Shown here: piece by piece, positions 31,129 through 39,747 of the stretch
How positions within the stretch are numbered: the stretch's first letter is position 1
Layout of the letters: the number at the start of each line of letters is the position of its first letter
Assembly (NCBI RefSeq): GCF_018129965.1
Contig: NZ_JAFCKW010000020.1
Span: 1-64,000, forward strand
Length of the DNA stretch: 64,000 nt
Reading direction: 5' to 3'
Source of the DNA: Bradyrhizobium diazoefficiens
GTDB lineage: Bacteria > Pseudomonadota > Alphaproteobacteria > Rhizobiales > Xanthobacteraceae
Program-made: the position numbers and the translations under genes
Notes under the pieces: model-generated
What the model was told of the DNA's origin: nothing
Seen by the model: only the letters and a program-made list of their open reading frames with translations
The model's database searches: none

Positions 31129-32394
31129 TTATTTTCCCCGCAACTTATCAATCAGGGGTGAAAGCAGGGACGACTTTTGTTTCTTCGTCTCGCTGCGGCC
31201 GGTCAGGCGCTGGGCGATCTGAAGAAACATTTCGATCGATTTGTGGTTGGCCGAGATCTCCGCGATCATCTGGCCGTTGTTGGCCGCCGAGCCGAATATC
31301 TGCGGCTCGAACGGGATCGAGACGACCGGCTGGCTCTCGATCGCCTTGGCGAACTCCGCGGCGGCGATTTCGGGCCGCTTCGGGACGCCGACCTGATTGA
31401 GGCAGTAGAGCGGGGGCCGGTCATTGGGCCGCGCGGCCTTCAGGAGGTCGAACAGGTTCTTGGTATTGCGCAGATTGGCAAGGTCCGGCGATGCCACGAT
31501 CAGGATGTCGTCCGCGCCGATCAGGGCGCGCTTTGTCCAGCCCGACCACTGGTGCGGAACATCGAGCACGATGCAGGGCATGGTGGAGCGCAACGTGTCG
31601 AACACGGCGTCGAAGGCGTCGGCGCCGAAATCATAGACCCGGTCGAGCGTCGCCGGCGCTGCCAGCAGGCTGAGATGATCGGTACATTTCGACAGCAGGC
31701 GGTCGATGAAGGCGGTGTCGACGCGATCCGGCGAGAACACGGCGTCCGCGATGCCTTGCGGCGGGTCCTGATTGTAGTCGAGCCCGGCGGTGCCGAAAGC
31801 GAGGTCGAGATCGGCGACGACCGCGTCCATCGCCAGATCGCGCGCGATGGCCCAGGCCACGTTGTGGGAGATGGTGGACGCGCCGACGCCGCCCTTGGCG
31901 CCGACCACCGCGATGATGCGGCCGACCGCCTTGGCTTCGGGCGCCGAGAACAGGTTGCAGATCGAGCGCACGACGTCGATCGCACCAACCGGCGCGAGCA
32001 CGTAGTCGCTGACGCCGCGGCGAACGAGCTCGCGATAGAGCGTGACGTCGTTGATGCGGCCGATCACGACCACGCGGGTGCCGGCGTCGCAGACCGTGGC
32101 GAGATGGTCGAGCCCGGTCAGAAGATCGTTGCGGCCGTCGCTCTCGAGCACGATCACGTTCGGCGTGGGGGCGGAGCGGTAGGCTTCGATCGCGGCCGCC
32201 ATGCCACCCATCTGGATCTTCAGGTGGGCCTTGCCGAGACGGCGATCTTCGCCGGCCGACTGTACCGCGGCAGCGGTCTCGACGGTCTCGCAGAAGGCCT
32301 GGACCGACACGCGCGGCGCGGGCGCAATATGCTCCTCGGCCGGGGGTGTCGTATCCGGCTGCTCTTCCTGGGTCTGGCGTGCGTAACTGATCAT
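31129..32394 (-). CDS. cpaE: Pilus localisation protein CpaE/TadZ (MinD/ParA-like)
   Basis: 421 residues. The N-terminal region (about 30-155) is an atypical receiver-like domain. The C-terminal MinD/ParA-type domain carries the deviant P-loop VGAKGGVGAST near residue 170, where the usual lysine after GGVG is alanine. This is common among CpaE proteins. In Caulobacter CpaE places the pilus machine at the pole. The ATG overlaps the cpaD stop (ATGA), so translation is coupled. Confidence 0.93.
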   Translation of the reverse strand: MISYARQTQEEQPDTTPPAEEHIAPAPRVSVQAFCETVETAAAVQSAGEDRRLGKAHLKIQMGGMAAAIEAYRSAPTPNVIVLESDGRNDLLTGLDHLATVCDAGTRVVVIGRINDVTLYRELVRRGVSDYVLAPVGAIDVVRSICNLFSAPEAKAVGRIIAVVGAKGGVGASTISHNVAWAIARDLAMDAVVADLDLAFGTAGLDYNQDPPQGIADAVFSPDRVDTAFIDRLLSKCTDHLSLLAAPATLDRVYDFGADAFDAVFDTLRSTMPCIVLDVPHQWSGWTKRALIGADDILIVASPDLANLRNTKNLFDLLKAARPNDRPPLYCLNQVGVPKRPEIAAAEFAKAIESQPVVSIPFEPQIFGSAANNGQMIAEISANHKSIEMFLQIAQRLTGRSETKKQKSSLLSPLIDKLRGK

Positions 32395-33146
32395 TTGCCG
32401 GTGTCGCTGAGTTTGGCCCTGTCGGCTTCAGGATAGGCGATCGCCGTCGGTGTTCCCTTGCGGTATTTCTCGAAGGCCGCGGTGCGGCGCGCGGTGTAGG
32501 TCGGCGTTTCCGGCCGCGGCTGCTCGAGGTCCGACGGATTGTCGACCATCGCCGCCAGATTGCGCTGATAGGCGCAGCCGTAATTGTAATAGTCCTTGTT
32601 CTCGAACCAGCTCTTGTTCTTCATCGAGGGGCCGATGTCCTCGGGCCACAATCCGCAGGGACCCGCGACCGCGGCGATCTTGGAATAGGTGAGCCGGATC
32701 GGCGGCAGGAAGCGCTTGTCTTCCGGCTGGTAGGGGCGAACGTTGACGCCGCGCGGCGGAACGCCCGCTGCTGCCAGCATCGCCTCGATCTCACGCATCG
32801 TGTCTGCGACCGGACGCGTGTTGGGCGTGCCGGACGGCACGTCGATGCGGATGGCGCCGGTCCCCTCGTGCAGCCAGGCCGAGGCAACGCCCATCACGTC
32901 GGCGCGCTGGGCCGCGGTCAATCCGCCGCGCGCATGGCCCACGAAGACGACGATCGAACGGTTCTGCTCCTCGATCGCGATCGGGTGACGCTGCTTGTAA
33001 TCGTCGGGAATCGAAGCCGTGGCCGCTTCGTCGTGCTGGCAGCCGGCAAGCGCAAGCGCGACACCGACGAGCGCACCACCGAAGCCGATGGCGCGTCCGC
33101 GAATCTGGGGTGGTCTTTTGGTCATAACTGAGTCCCCGTTCCGCAT
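32391..33146 (-). CDS. cpaD: Tad pilus lipoprotein CpaD
   Basis: 251 residues with a lipoprotein signal whose lipobox is ALAGC, then the CpaD domain (RSIVVFVGHARGGLTAAQRADV). The C-terminal part (NYGCAYQRNLAAMVDNPSDL) is the most conserved CpaD stretch. It is thought to stabilise the CpaC secretin. The ATG at 33146 overlaps the cpaC stop (TGATG). The in-frame ATG at 33125 has a better ribosome site (GGGGA) and may be the true start. Confidence 0.93.
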   Translation of the reverse strand: MRNGDSVMTKRPPQIRGRAIGFGGALVGVALALAGCQHDEAATASIPDDYKQRHPIAIEEQNRSIVVFVGHARGGLTAAQRADVMGVASAWLHEGTGAIRIDVPSGTPNTRPVADTMREIEAMLAAAGVPPRGVNVRPYQPEDKRFLPPIRLTYSKIAAVAGPCGLWPEDIGPSMKNKSWFENKDYYNYGCAYQRNLAAMVDNPSDLEQPRPETPTYTARRTAAFEKYRKGTPTAIAYPEADRAKLSDTGK

Positions 33147-34636
33147 CAGTCGGTGATGAAGCCGTAAGTGCCGCGGTAGTTCTTGGCCGGCTCGGTCTTG
33201 CCGGGTACGCCGTAGATGCGGTTGATGTTGCCGAGCAGCTCGGCCTGCGGATCGGCCGGCGCGGCGAAGCCGTCGTCCGGCCGCGACAGGTCCTTCGGCG
33301 CCACCGCGCGAACCACATAAGGCGTCACGATCACGACCAGCTCGGTGGTGTTGTTGACGAAGTCGCGGCTGCGGAACAGCGAGCCGAGGATCGGAAGCTG
33401 CATCAGGCCCGGCATGCCGCTGACTGCCTGCTTGGTCTGCTGCTGGATCAGGCCGGCCATCGCCATCGCTCCGCCGGAGGGAATTTCCAGCGAGGTCTCG
33501 GCGCGGCGGGTCTTGATCGAGGGCACCGTCAGCGAGTTCACCGACGTCGAGGTCACGGCCTGCGACAGCGTAATCGCATTCTCATTCGACAGTTCCGAGA
33601 CCTCGGTCATCACGCGCAGGCTGATCTTGCCCTCGCTCAGCACCACCGGGGTGAAGTTGAGCGAGATACCGAACTTCTTGAAGCTGATCTGGGTGGTACA
33701 GACATGCGTGGTGGGATCGCACGAATAGCCCGCCGGTACCGGGAATTCGCCGCCGGCGATGAATGTCGCGGACTCGCCGGAGATCGCCGTCAGGTTCGGC
33801 TCGGCGAGCGTCCTGATCACGCCTGCGGTCTCCATCGCACGCAGGGTTGCCTGCACCGAGGGGGTCGCGCCGAACTTCGTCGTGAGCGAATTGCCGTCCA
33901 CCAGGTTCTTGCCATACGCGGTGAATGGGTTGGCGTTGGTAAAGCTCACCACCGACGTGCCGTAGTTCAGGTTCGCGGTGAGGTCGATGCCAAGCTGCTT
34001 GACGATGGTGCGAGCGACCTCGGCGACCGTCACCTTGAGCATGACCTGGTCGCGGCCGCGGACCACGATGGAGTTCACTACCTTGTCGGCGCCGCCGGCG
34101 AGGCGTGCGGCGAGGTCGTTGGCCTGCTGTGCTTCCAGCGGGTTCGCAGCGGTGCCGGTCAGGACGATGCCGTCGCCGAGCCCGTCGATCTGGATGTCGG
34201 CATTGGGCAGGACCTGCTTCAGAGCGGCCCGCACGCCGTTGAGGTCGCGCTTGACCGCGATATCATAGGCCGCGATCTGCTGGCCGGCGGAGTCGAAGAA
34301 CACGATGTTGGTCTGGCCGACCGCGGCGCCGATGATGTAGGCGCGCTGCGACGAGCGGACCACCGCATTGGCGATCTTGGGATCGGCGACAAGCACGTCC
34401 TTGATGTCGCGCGGCAGGTCGATCACGATTGACTTGCCGACACCGAGCGACAGGAAACGCGCGTTCATCTGGCCGTCGGCCGCGACCGGTGCAACGGGGC
34501 GGTAATCGGCGGCGACCACGGGCGCGATCACCGGATTGAGTGTCAGCGCAAAGGCGGCCGAAAACGACAGGGCGCGGACCATGGAGGTTCGCATCGTCGC
34601 CTGATCTGCCCTGCATTTCATATCGACAGTCCTCAT
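33146..34636 (-). CDS. cpaC: Tad pilus outer-membrane secretin CpaC/RcpA
   Basis: A 496-residue secretin that forms the outer-membrane channel for the Flp pilus. A signal peptide (SFSAAFALTLNPVIAPVVAA) precedes an N-terminal pilus-assembly domain (GVGKSIVIDLPRDIKDVLVA), a BON-like segment and the secretin domain (GGAMAMAGLIQQQTKQAVSG, VVIVTPYVVR). The ATG overlaps the cpaB stop as ATGA, giving tight coupling. Confidence 0.96.
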   Translation of the reverse strand: MRTVDMKCRADQATMRTSMVRALSFSAAFALTLNPVIAPVVAADYRPVAPVAADGQMNARFLSLGVGKSIVIDLPRDIKDVLVADPKIANAVVRSSQRAYIIGAAVGQTNIVFFDSAGQQIAAYDIAVKRDLNGVRAALKQVLPNADIQIDGLGDGIVLTGTAANPLEAQQANDLAARLAGGADKVVNSIVVRGRDQVMLKVTVAEVARTIVKQLGIDLTANLNYGTSVVSFTNANPFTAYGKNLVDGNSLTTKFGATPSVQATLRAMETAGVIRTLAEPNLTAISGESATFIAGGEFPVPAGYSCDPTTHVCTTQISFKKFGISLNFTPVVLSEGKISLRVMTEVSELSNENAITLSQAVTSTSVNSLTVPSIKTRRAETSLEIPSGGAMAMAGLIQQQTKQAVSGMPGLMQLPILGSLFRSRDFVNNTTELVVIVTPYVVRAVAPKDLSRPDDGFAAPADPQAELLGNINRIYGVPGKTEPAKNYRGTYGFITD

Positions 34637-35430
34637 CGTGCCTTCGCCGTCGAGCTTGGGATTCCGTAGCGGATGATCGAAACGCCATCGCGCTTCTGCG
34701 CGGAGTCGTCGAGCGTGATCTCGCTCAGTTTGACGTCGGCGATGCTGCGCAGCGCCAGCGAGAGCGTGCCGCTCTGCCGGGCCGCGGACAGCGTCGCGGT
34801 CTGGGTGGGATTGAGTTCGAGCGTGACGGTCTTGCCGACCACCGCGTTCTGGCCGTCCTTCTCCTTCGGCGCCTGGTCGATCGCCAGCACGCGGACATTG
34901 GCCAGGATGATTTCGGACGTCACGATATCGGGGGCGCCGCTGCTCTGGTCGGGGTTCTTCAGGCGGCGCGTCAAAAGCACGTCGACGCGATCGTTCGGCA
35001 GGATGAAGCCGCCGGCGCCGGTCTCCGGCGAGATTTCGGTCGAGATCGCGCGCATGCCGGTCGGCAGGATCGCGGCCATGAAGCCGGACCCCTCAGCTTT
35101 GACCAGCTTCTGGTCGCGGATCGGCTCGCCCTGGATGAAGGGGGCGCGCGCGATCGAGCCGGTGACCTGCGTCACGCCCTCGGGACGCTCGTTGCGGCGG
35201 ATGAAGGTGGCGCTGGCGGTCGCGGCCGGCCAAGTCTGCCATTGCACGTCTTCCGGCTTGACGGTCTGGCCGAGGCCGATGTCGTTCCTGGCCACGAGGA
35301 CGTCGACGGTCGGAAGCTGCACGACCGGAGCCGCCGGTGGCGGCGCAGAGTCCGAGCCGCTCGCCAGGTACGCGGCGACACCGCCGGCGCAGATGGCGAC
35401 CGTCAGGACGACAATGCGTGCCCTATTCAT
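34633..35430 (-). CDS. cpaB: Flp pilus assembly protein CpaB/RcpC
   Basis: 265 residues: a short N-terminal anchor (RARIVVLTVAICAGGVAAYLA), a SAF-like domain (DVLVARNDIGLGQTVKPEDV), and the RcpC domain with GGFILPNDRVDVLL. It is a periplasmic partner of the secretin. I prefer the ATG at 35430, preceded by a GGAAAG-type site; a GTG at 35439 is also in frame. It is the first gene of the cpaB-tadC operon, with CtrA-like boxes upstream. Confidence 0.94.
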   Translation of the reverse strand: MNRARIVVLTVAICAGGVAAYLASGSDSAPPPAAPVVQLPTVDVLVARNDIGLGQTVKPEDVQWQTWPAATASATFIRRNERPEGVTQVTGSIARAPFIQGEPIRDQKLVKAEGSGFMAAILPTGMRAISTEISPETGAGGFILPNDRVDVLLTRRLKNPDQSSGAPDIVTSEIILANVRVLAIDQAPKEKDGQNAVVGKTVTLELNPTQTATLSAARQSGTLSLALRSIADVKLSEITLDDSAQKRDGVSIIRYGIPSSTAKAR

Positions 35431-35504
35431 ACGCTTCACTTTCCAACAAACGCCGCGACGTGGCCGCCGCCGTAATCGGCAGTTGACCAGCTATTCGTCA
35501 AAGC

Positions 35505-35547
35505 ATGGTTAATGAGGCGTATCTAAATCGCCTTAACGCCGGGTTTA
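35505..35547 (-). promoter_or_regulatory. CtrA-like elements before cpaB
   Basis: On the minus strand, the half-site octamer TTAACCAT lies at 35512-35505. A TTAA-N7-TTTA element (one base off consensus) lies at 35533-35547. Both are 75-120 bases upstream of cpaB, between it and the end of cpaA. Confidence 0.4.
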
Positions 35548-35557
35548 CCCGACGTCT

Positions 35558-36082
35558 TCAGCGCAGTGCGAGATGGGCGAGGTCGATCGCCTTCACCCAT
35601 TCGGTCTCCGGATAGACCGTCAGCGCGCCAAGGGTGAGCGCGATACCGTAGGGAATGCCGCTCTCCTTGGCGTGCAGCCGTGCGAGCCAGGCCTGGCCCG
35701 CCAGCCCGTACGGCAATGGCCATTGCCGGAACTGGAGCAGGAGCAGCGTCAGCGCGCCGCCGAACAGCGAGGCATAGAGCAGGAAGTCCATCAGCGGGGC
35801 GAAGCCGAACCACAGCGCGACGGAAGCCGCGACCTTGGCGTCGCCGCCGCCCATCCAGCCCATCGCAAAGCATGTGAAGGCAACGGCCAGGATCAGCGCA
35901 CCGGCGCCGACATGGGTCAGCATCTCGTAAGGTGCCATGCCGCCGGCAAAGGCGAGCACGAAGAAGCCCGCGACCAGCGCCAGGGACACGCGGTTGGAGA
36001 TCGTCATCGTAAAGAGATCGCTCGCGGCGGCGAATGCCATCAGGGCCGGGAAGAGCAGAAGGCGCGCAAGGTCGAGGATCAT
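35558..36082 (-). CDS. cpaA: Prepilin peptidase CpaA (A24 family)
   Basis: A 174-residue integral membrane aspartic peptidase that trims Flp prepilin. The first catalytic Asp is in AAASDLFTMTISNR (about residue 22) and the second in the conserved GGGDAKVAA (about residue 80). It lacks the N-methylation domain of type IV prepilin peptidases, as is normal for CpaA. It lies between the pilin gene and cpaB, 119 bases from the latter. Confidence 0.93.
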   Translation of the reverse strand: MILDLARLLLFPALMAFAAASDLFTMTISNRVSLALVAGFFVLAFAGGMAPYEMLTHVGAGALILAVAFTCFAMGWMGGGDAKVAASVALWFGFAPLMDFLLYASLFGGALTLLLLQFRQWPLPYGLAGQAWLARLHAKESGIPYGIALTLGALTVYPETEWVKAIDLAHLALR

Positions 36083-36196
36083 GGGCTGCGTCTTGAGCTT
36101 GGTTTCGTCGCGGGATCGAAGCGTCGCCGTATGCTAGCCGTCAGTGCTAAACAAACAGACAACGGAGCAGCGGGCGGAAATTCGCCCGCATCGCGA

Positions 36197-36337
36197 TCAC
36201 CAGAAGCTGGCAATACGCAACGCGATGGCGGCGATGGCGAGCAGCAACGCGAGGCAAACCCAATAGGCGGGCGCCTCGGTCGGCGCCGCCTCGCTGGCCG
36301 CGACGGCGGCATGGGGTTTGTACTCGCGCAACGCCAC
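36197..36337 (-). CDS. 46-residue small membrane protein between pilA and cpaA
   Basis: A short frame from a GTG at 36337 reads ALREYKPHAAVAASEAAPTE, then a single hydrophobic helix (YWVCLALLLAIAAIALR) and IASFW before TGA. The composition is that of a real single-pass protein, with a short soluble Ala/Glu N-part and one clean helix, not of a shadow frame, and no other gene occupies the interval. The ribosome site is weak (GGCGAG). It lies just after the pilA terminator and before cpaA. No family recognised. Confidence 0.5.
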   Translation of the reverse strand: MALREYKPHAAVAASEAAPTEAPAYWVCLALLLAIAAIALRIASFW

Positions 36338-36349
36338 TGGAACTCGCCG

Positions 36350-36382
36350 TACTCAAAAACAAAGGCCCCGGAAGTCCGGGGC
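36350..36382 (-). terminator. Rho-independent terminator after pilA
   Basis: On the minus strand GCCCCGG-ACTT-CCGGGGC (36382-36365) is followed by CTTTGTTTTTG. It lies 24 bases after the pilA stop, so the highly expressed pilin message can end before the small ORF and cpaA. The plus strand also shows AAAA/TTTT flanks, so it may work both ways. Confidence 0.8.
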
Positions 36383-36405
36383 TTTTGCCATCGTTGGTCG
36401 GTCGC

Positions 36406-36570
36406 TTACTTCAGCGAGGTGCTGATCGAGCTGAACTTGGCATTCAGCGTGGTGCCGAGGTTGTTGACGACCGTGATGATGGCCAGCGCGATGCCGGCGG
36501 CGATCAGGCCGTATTCGATGGCGGTTGCGCCGGATTCATCCTTCGCGAAACGTGCAATCAGGTTCTTCAT
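36406..36570 (-). CDS. pilA: Flp/Fap-type major pilin
   Basis: A 54-residue prepilin. A short basic leader (MKNLIARFAKDESG) precedes the Flp processing site G/ATAIEYGL with Glu at +5 and Tyr at +6. A hydrophobic helix (IAAGIALAIITVVNNL) and a short polar tail follow. It is the structural subunit of the Tad pilus and is cut by CpaA. GGAG lies 8 bases before the ATG. It has its own terminator downstream, as expected for a strongly expressed subunit. Confidence 0.95.
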   Translation of the reverse strand: MKNLIARFAKDESGATAIEYGLIAAGIALAIITVVNNLGTTLNAKFSSISTSLK

Positions 36571-36716
36571 GAGCTTAGCTCCATCTGGGGTTGGATCGCC
36601 TCGTTCGGCGGCGTGATTGACGCGCCGACCATGTGATCCGAGCTCTTTCGGTACAGTTAATTCGATCGCTCAAACCCGCTTCCTTCCCGCTTTCAGCCCG
36701 ATGCTTTTACCCAAAG

Positions 36717-36731
36717 TGAATTTCGACTTAA
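36717..36731 (-). promoter_or_regulatory. Degenerate CtrA-like box before pilA
   Basis: On the minus strand TTAA-N7-TTCA, one base off the CtrA consensus, lies about 150 bases upstream of the pilA ATG. In Caulobacter pilA is a known CtrA target. The remaining part of 36571-36848 shows no gene. Confidence 0.3.
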
Positions 36732-36848
36732 GACGGACGTTGCAATTCATTCTTGTTCCAAATGCACCACAGACGCCGCCGACTTCACCCTCCCTTAAAT
36801 TTGGCGGAGTAGGCCTAGGCAGGTTCAGGATTTGGAAGAGAGGCGACG

Positions 36849-37676
36849 ATGTCGAGCCTACCCATGCAAGTCGCTCTGATGCTCGGTGAGACCATCGAGA
36901 AGGTCATCCCCGTCACCTTCTTGCTCGCAATCGTCTTCACCGTGCTCGAGCATTTCTGGGCGTGCAATCCCGGGGCGCCGTGGTGGCGCAAGCGCGAGAT
37001 CATCACCGACATCTGCTACTGGTTCTTCGTTCCGGTGTTCGCCCGCACCATGCGGATCGGCCTGCTGATCGTCGGCGCCGGCGTCGTCTTCAACATCCAC
37101 GACGCCGACGGGCTCATCGCATTCTACGACAATGGCCATGGGCCGCTGGCGCAACTGCCGTTGTGGCTGCAGGCCATCCTGTTCCTCGTGCTGTCTGATT
37201 TCATGCTGTACTGGCTGCACCGGCTGTTCCACGACGGCGGGTTCTGGAAGTACCACGCGATCCATCATTCTTCGGAGGAGATCGGGTGGATTTCCGCGGC
37301 CCGTTTCCATCCCGTCAATCTCGTGCTCGGGACGATCGGTGTCGATGTCGTGTTGCTGATGGCCGGCATATCCCCGAACGTCATGATCTGGGTTGGTCCG
37401 TTCACGACCTTCCATTCCGCCTTCGTGCACGCCAACCTGAAATGGACCTTCGGGCCCTTCCGATACGTGCTGGCAACGCCCGTGTTCCACCGCTGGCACC
37501 ACACCGGGATCGAAGAGGGTGGAAACACCAATTTCGCAGGAACTTTCCCGATCTGGGACGTGCTGTTCGGCACCTTCCGCATGCCGGAGGGGAAACTGCC
37601 TCAGGATTACGGCAAGGACGAAGCCACCATGCCGAAGGAGATCGGCGGCCAGCTCGCCTATCCGTTCCGCCGCTAG
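36849..37676 (+). CDS. Sterol desaturase / fatty-acid hydroxylase family membrane protein
   Basis: A 275-residue di-iron membrane oxygenase. The eight-histidine pattern is visible: HRLFHD (about residue 124), HAIHHSSEE (about 136) and HRWHHTG (about 217), with several membrane helices before and between. Members hydroxylate or desaturate lipids; the substrate here is unknown. GGAAGAGAGG precedes the ATG. It sits inside the pilus region but has no evident pilus role. Confidence 0.88.
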   Translation: MSSLPMQVALMLGETIEKVIPVTFLLAIVFTVLEHFWACNPGAPWWRKREIITDICYWFFVPVFARTMRIGLLIVGAGVVFNIHDADGLIAFYDNGHGPLAQLPLWLQAILFLVLSDFMLYWLHRLFHDGGFWKYHAIHHSSEEIGWISAARFHPVNLVLGTIGVDVVLLMAGISPNVMIWVGPFTTFHSAFVHANLKWTFGPFRYVLATPVFHRWHHTGIEEGGNTNFAGTFPIWDVLFGTFRMPEGKLPQDYGKDEATMPKEIGGQLAYPFRR

Positions 37677-37748
37677 CGCGACGTCCGGGAGCGACAAAAC
37701 GTCAGTCGCTTCAAACAATGGTCCGCGAATTTGCGGAACGTTCACGAA

Positions 37749-37763
37749 TTAAGGGCAGGTTAG
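37749..37763 (+). promoter_or_regulatory. CtrA-like box before the secretin N-domain protein
   Basis: TTAA (37749-37752), seven bases, then TTAG (37760-37763): one base off TTAA-N7-TTAA and identical in form to the box before tadD. It lies about 70 bases before the start at 37832. Confidence 0.4.
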
Positions 37764-37831
37764 CGGGGTCGGGCACCGGCTCCGCTGAATCTGTCGCTTC
37801 TGCCGGTTTGTGACGTCCCGGGGGTAAGAGT

Positions 37832-38329
37832 ATGCGTAAAGAGTTTCTGCGCCGTCCTGCGCGCGTTTGTCTTCTGGTTGCGGCCGCGGTCCTGGCATCG
37901 CCAGCGGCCGGCCTTGCCGAGCCCACCATCGACACCATCGCCGTCAATGTCGACCAGGCCAAGCTGGTCCGCCTTCCAGGCAAGGTGGCGACCATCGTGG
38001 TCGGAAATCCCCTGATCGCCGACGTCACGCTCCAGCCTGGCGGCATGATTGTCGTCACCGGGAAGGGCTATGGCGCCACCAACTTCATCGCGCTCGACCG
38101 GGGTGGCGAGATCCTGGTCGACCGCCAGATCCAGGTCGAAGGTCCGAGCGATCGCCTGGTCACTGTCTATCGCGGGATCGAGCGCGAGTCCTATAGCTGC
38201 ATGCCGGTTTGCCAGCGCCGGGTGACGCTCGGTGATAGCGACACTTATTTCAACAACACGATGAGCCAGGCCGGTTCGCTGAGCAGCAGCGCCAGCGGAA
38301 ATGCCGGTGCGGGCGCCAAGACCAATTAG
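37832..38329 (+). CDS. Secretin N-terminal-domain protein (pilus assembly)
   Basis: 165 residues: signal peptide (VCLLVAAAVLASPAAGLAEP), then the pilus-assembly/secretin N0-like domain (QAKLVRLPGKVATIVVGNP; GKGYGATNFIALDRGG), which is the same fold as the front of CpaC, and a short Cys-containing tail (SCMPVCQRR). There is no secretin barrel, so it cannot form a channel. It may dock with CpaC or the pilus base. It stands just before two TadE-like genes. A GGGCCGA/TCGGCCC hairpin follows at 38332-38353, without a T-run. Confidence 0.85.
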   Translation: MRKEFLRRPARVCLLVAAAVLASPAAGLAEPTIDTIAVNVDQAKLVRLPGKVATIVVGNPLIADVTLQPGGMIVVTGKGYGATNFIALDRGGEILVDRQIQVEGPSDRLVTVYRGIERESYSCMPVCQRRVTLGDSDTYFNNTMSQAGSLSSSASGNAGAGAKTN

Positions 38330-38431
38330 CGGGGCCGACAGGCGGATCGGCCCGGTGAAGGATCGTCTGCACCTGTCGGCAGCACCGCGCGCACGCGCAG
38401 TGTGTCTCCCCTGGGGTGTGGGAGTTCGTTG

Positions 38432-38447
38432 TTAACGCTTCGTTAAC
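38432..38447 (+). promoter_or_regulatory. Full CtrA-type box before tadE
   Basis: TTAA (38432-38435), seven bases (CGCTTCG), then TTAAC (38443-38447). This is an exact match to the alphaproteobacterial CtrA consensus TTAA-N7-TTAAC, about 100 bases before the tadE start. Confidence 0.6.
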
Positions 38448-38543
38448 AGCGCGCGGCGGGTTCGGATCACCTGAAACACTTAAACAATCAGCGTTTGCTA
38501 GTGAATGAGGCAGCGGACCGCCGCTGCCGGGGAATTGGACGCG

Positions 38544-39122
38544 ATGACATCGCCCGCATCAACGAGGTTTACGCTTCGGAAAGCGCTGCACCGGTTTCGC
38601 GGCAGCCGCGGCGGCTCCGCGGCCGTCGAGTTTGCTCTGGTCGCTCCGATCTTCTTTGCGCTGCTGTTCGCCATCATCGAAACGGCGCTCATGTTCTTCG
38701 CAAGCCAGGTGCTCGAGACCATCACGCAGAATTCCGCGCGCGTGGTGCTGACCGGCCAGGCGCAATCCGGTTCGGTGACGGCCTGTGCGGTGTCCGGCGT
38801 GAGCACGCCCTGTACGCAGGCGACGTTCAAGACCTATGTCTGCAGCCAGATCCCGGCGCTGTTCGATTGCAACAACCTCTATGTCGACGTCACGAGCTTC
38901 TCGTCGTTCTCCGCGGTGACGTTGCCGACCCACATTGATGCGTCCGGAAACTTCGACACCAGCACAGGCTACAGCCCGGGCAATGCCGGCGACATCGTGG
39001 TGGTGCGGCTGTTCTACCAGTGGCCGCTGTTCGTCACCGGGCTCGGCTACAACATCTCCAATCTCACGGGCAACAAGCGGCTGCTGGTGGCTACGGCCGC
39101 GTTCAAGAACGAGCCCTATTGA
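38544..39122 (+). CDS. tadE: TadE-like pseudopilin
   Basis: 192 residues. A basic N-terminus (RFTLRKALHRFRGSRGG) is followed by SAAVEFALVAPIFFALLFAI, the TadE processing and membrane segment with the conserved Glu, then a soluble beta-rich domain with several cysteines. TadE-type pseudopilins are trimmed by CpaA and help start the pilus. I prefer the ATG at 38544 (GGGGA upstream); an ATG at 38505 adds 13 residues. It is followed by a second TadE-like gene after 22 bases. Confidence 0.88.
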   Translation: MTSPASTRFTLRKALHRFRGSRGGSAAVEFALVAPIFFALLFAIIETALMFFASQVLETITQNSARVVLTGQAQSGSVTACAVSGVSTPCTQATFKTYVCSQIPALFDCNNLYVDVTSFSSFSAVTLPTHIDASGNFDTSTGYSPGNAGDIVVVRLFYQWPLFVTGLGYNISNLTGNKRLLVATAAFKNEPY

Positions 39123-39144
39123 GGCCGATGGATCGGGCGGAACG

Positions 39145-39723
39145 ATGCAGGCGATCATGACATTCTGGCGGATATTTCGCGGCTCGGCGGGCGAATTCGT
39201 GGCTGACAGCCGTGCGCTGGCTGCGACCGAATTCGCGGTGATCGTGCCGGTGATGCTGGTGATGTTCTTCGGCACGATCGAGTTCTCGTCCGCCGTTGCG
39301 ATCGATCGCAAGGTAACTCTGATGGCGCGGACGTTGTCGGACCTCACGTCGCAATCGACCTCGGTCGGCGATACCGATATGACCAATTTCTTCGCGGCCT
39401 CGACCGGTGTCATGACGCCTTACCCGACTGCGCCGGTCAAGGCGACGATCACGGAGCTCTATGTCGATCCCTCGACCCTGCAGGCACATGTGCAATGGAG
39501 CAAGGGATCCGTGCCGCGAACGCAGAAAGCCGCGGTCACCATTCCCACGGCGCTCGCGGTCGGGGGCACCTATCTGATCTTCAGCGAGGTCAGCTACGCC
39601 TACACGCCGACGGTCGGCTATGTGCTCAAAAGCGCGATCACGCTGAGCGACGTCGCCTACACGCGCCCGCGCCAGTCCACCTGCGTCTATTACAGCCCGG
39701 ATACGGCCTGTACGACTTACTGA
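39145..39723 (+). CDS. TadE/TadG-like pseudopilin
   Basis: 192 residues with the same plan: FVADSRALAATEFAVIVPVM (processing segment with Glu), a membrane helix, and a soluble domain ending in a Cys pair (STCVYYSPDTAC). It is too short for TadG proper, which carries a von Willebrand domain, so it is better called a second TadE-like protein (TadF/TadG role possible). It lies directly after tadE and ends before a shared terminator. Confidence 0.85.
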   Translation: MQAIMTFWRIFRGSAGEFVADSRALAATEFAVIVPVMLVMFFGTIEFSSAVAIDRKVTLMARTLSDLTSQSTSVGDTDMTNFFAASTGVMTPYPTAPVKATITELYVDPSTLQAHVQWSKGSVPRTQKAAVTIPTALAVGGTYLIFSEVSYAYTPTVGYVLKSAITLSDVAYTRPRQSTCVYYSPDTACTTY

Positions 39724-39747
39724 ACGCGCCCGCTCGCTTCGGACATG

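Noticed and set aside
36735..36763. EcfG-type promoter before pilA
   Set aside because: The spacing is 15 and the -10 reads CGTC, so both spacing and sequence fail.
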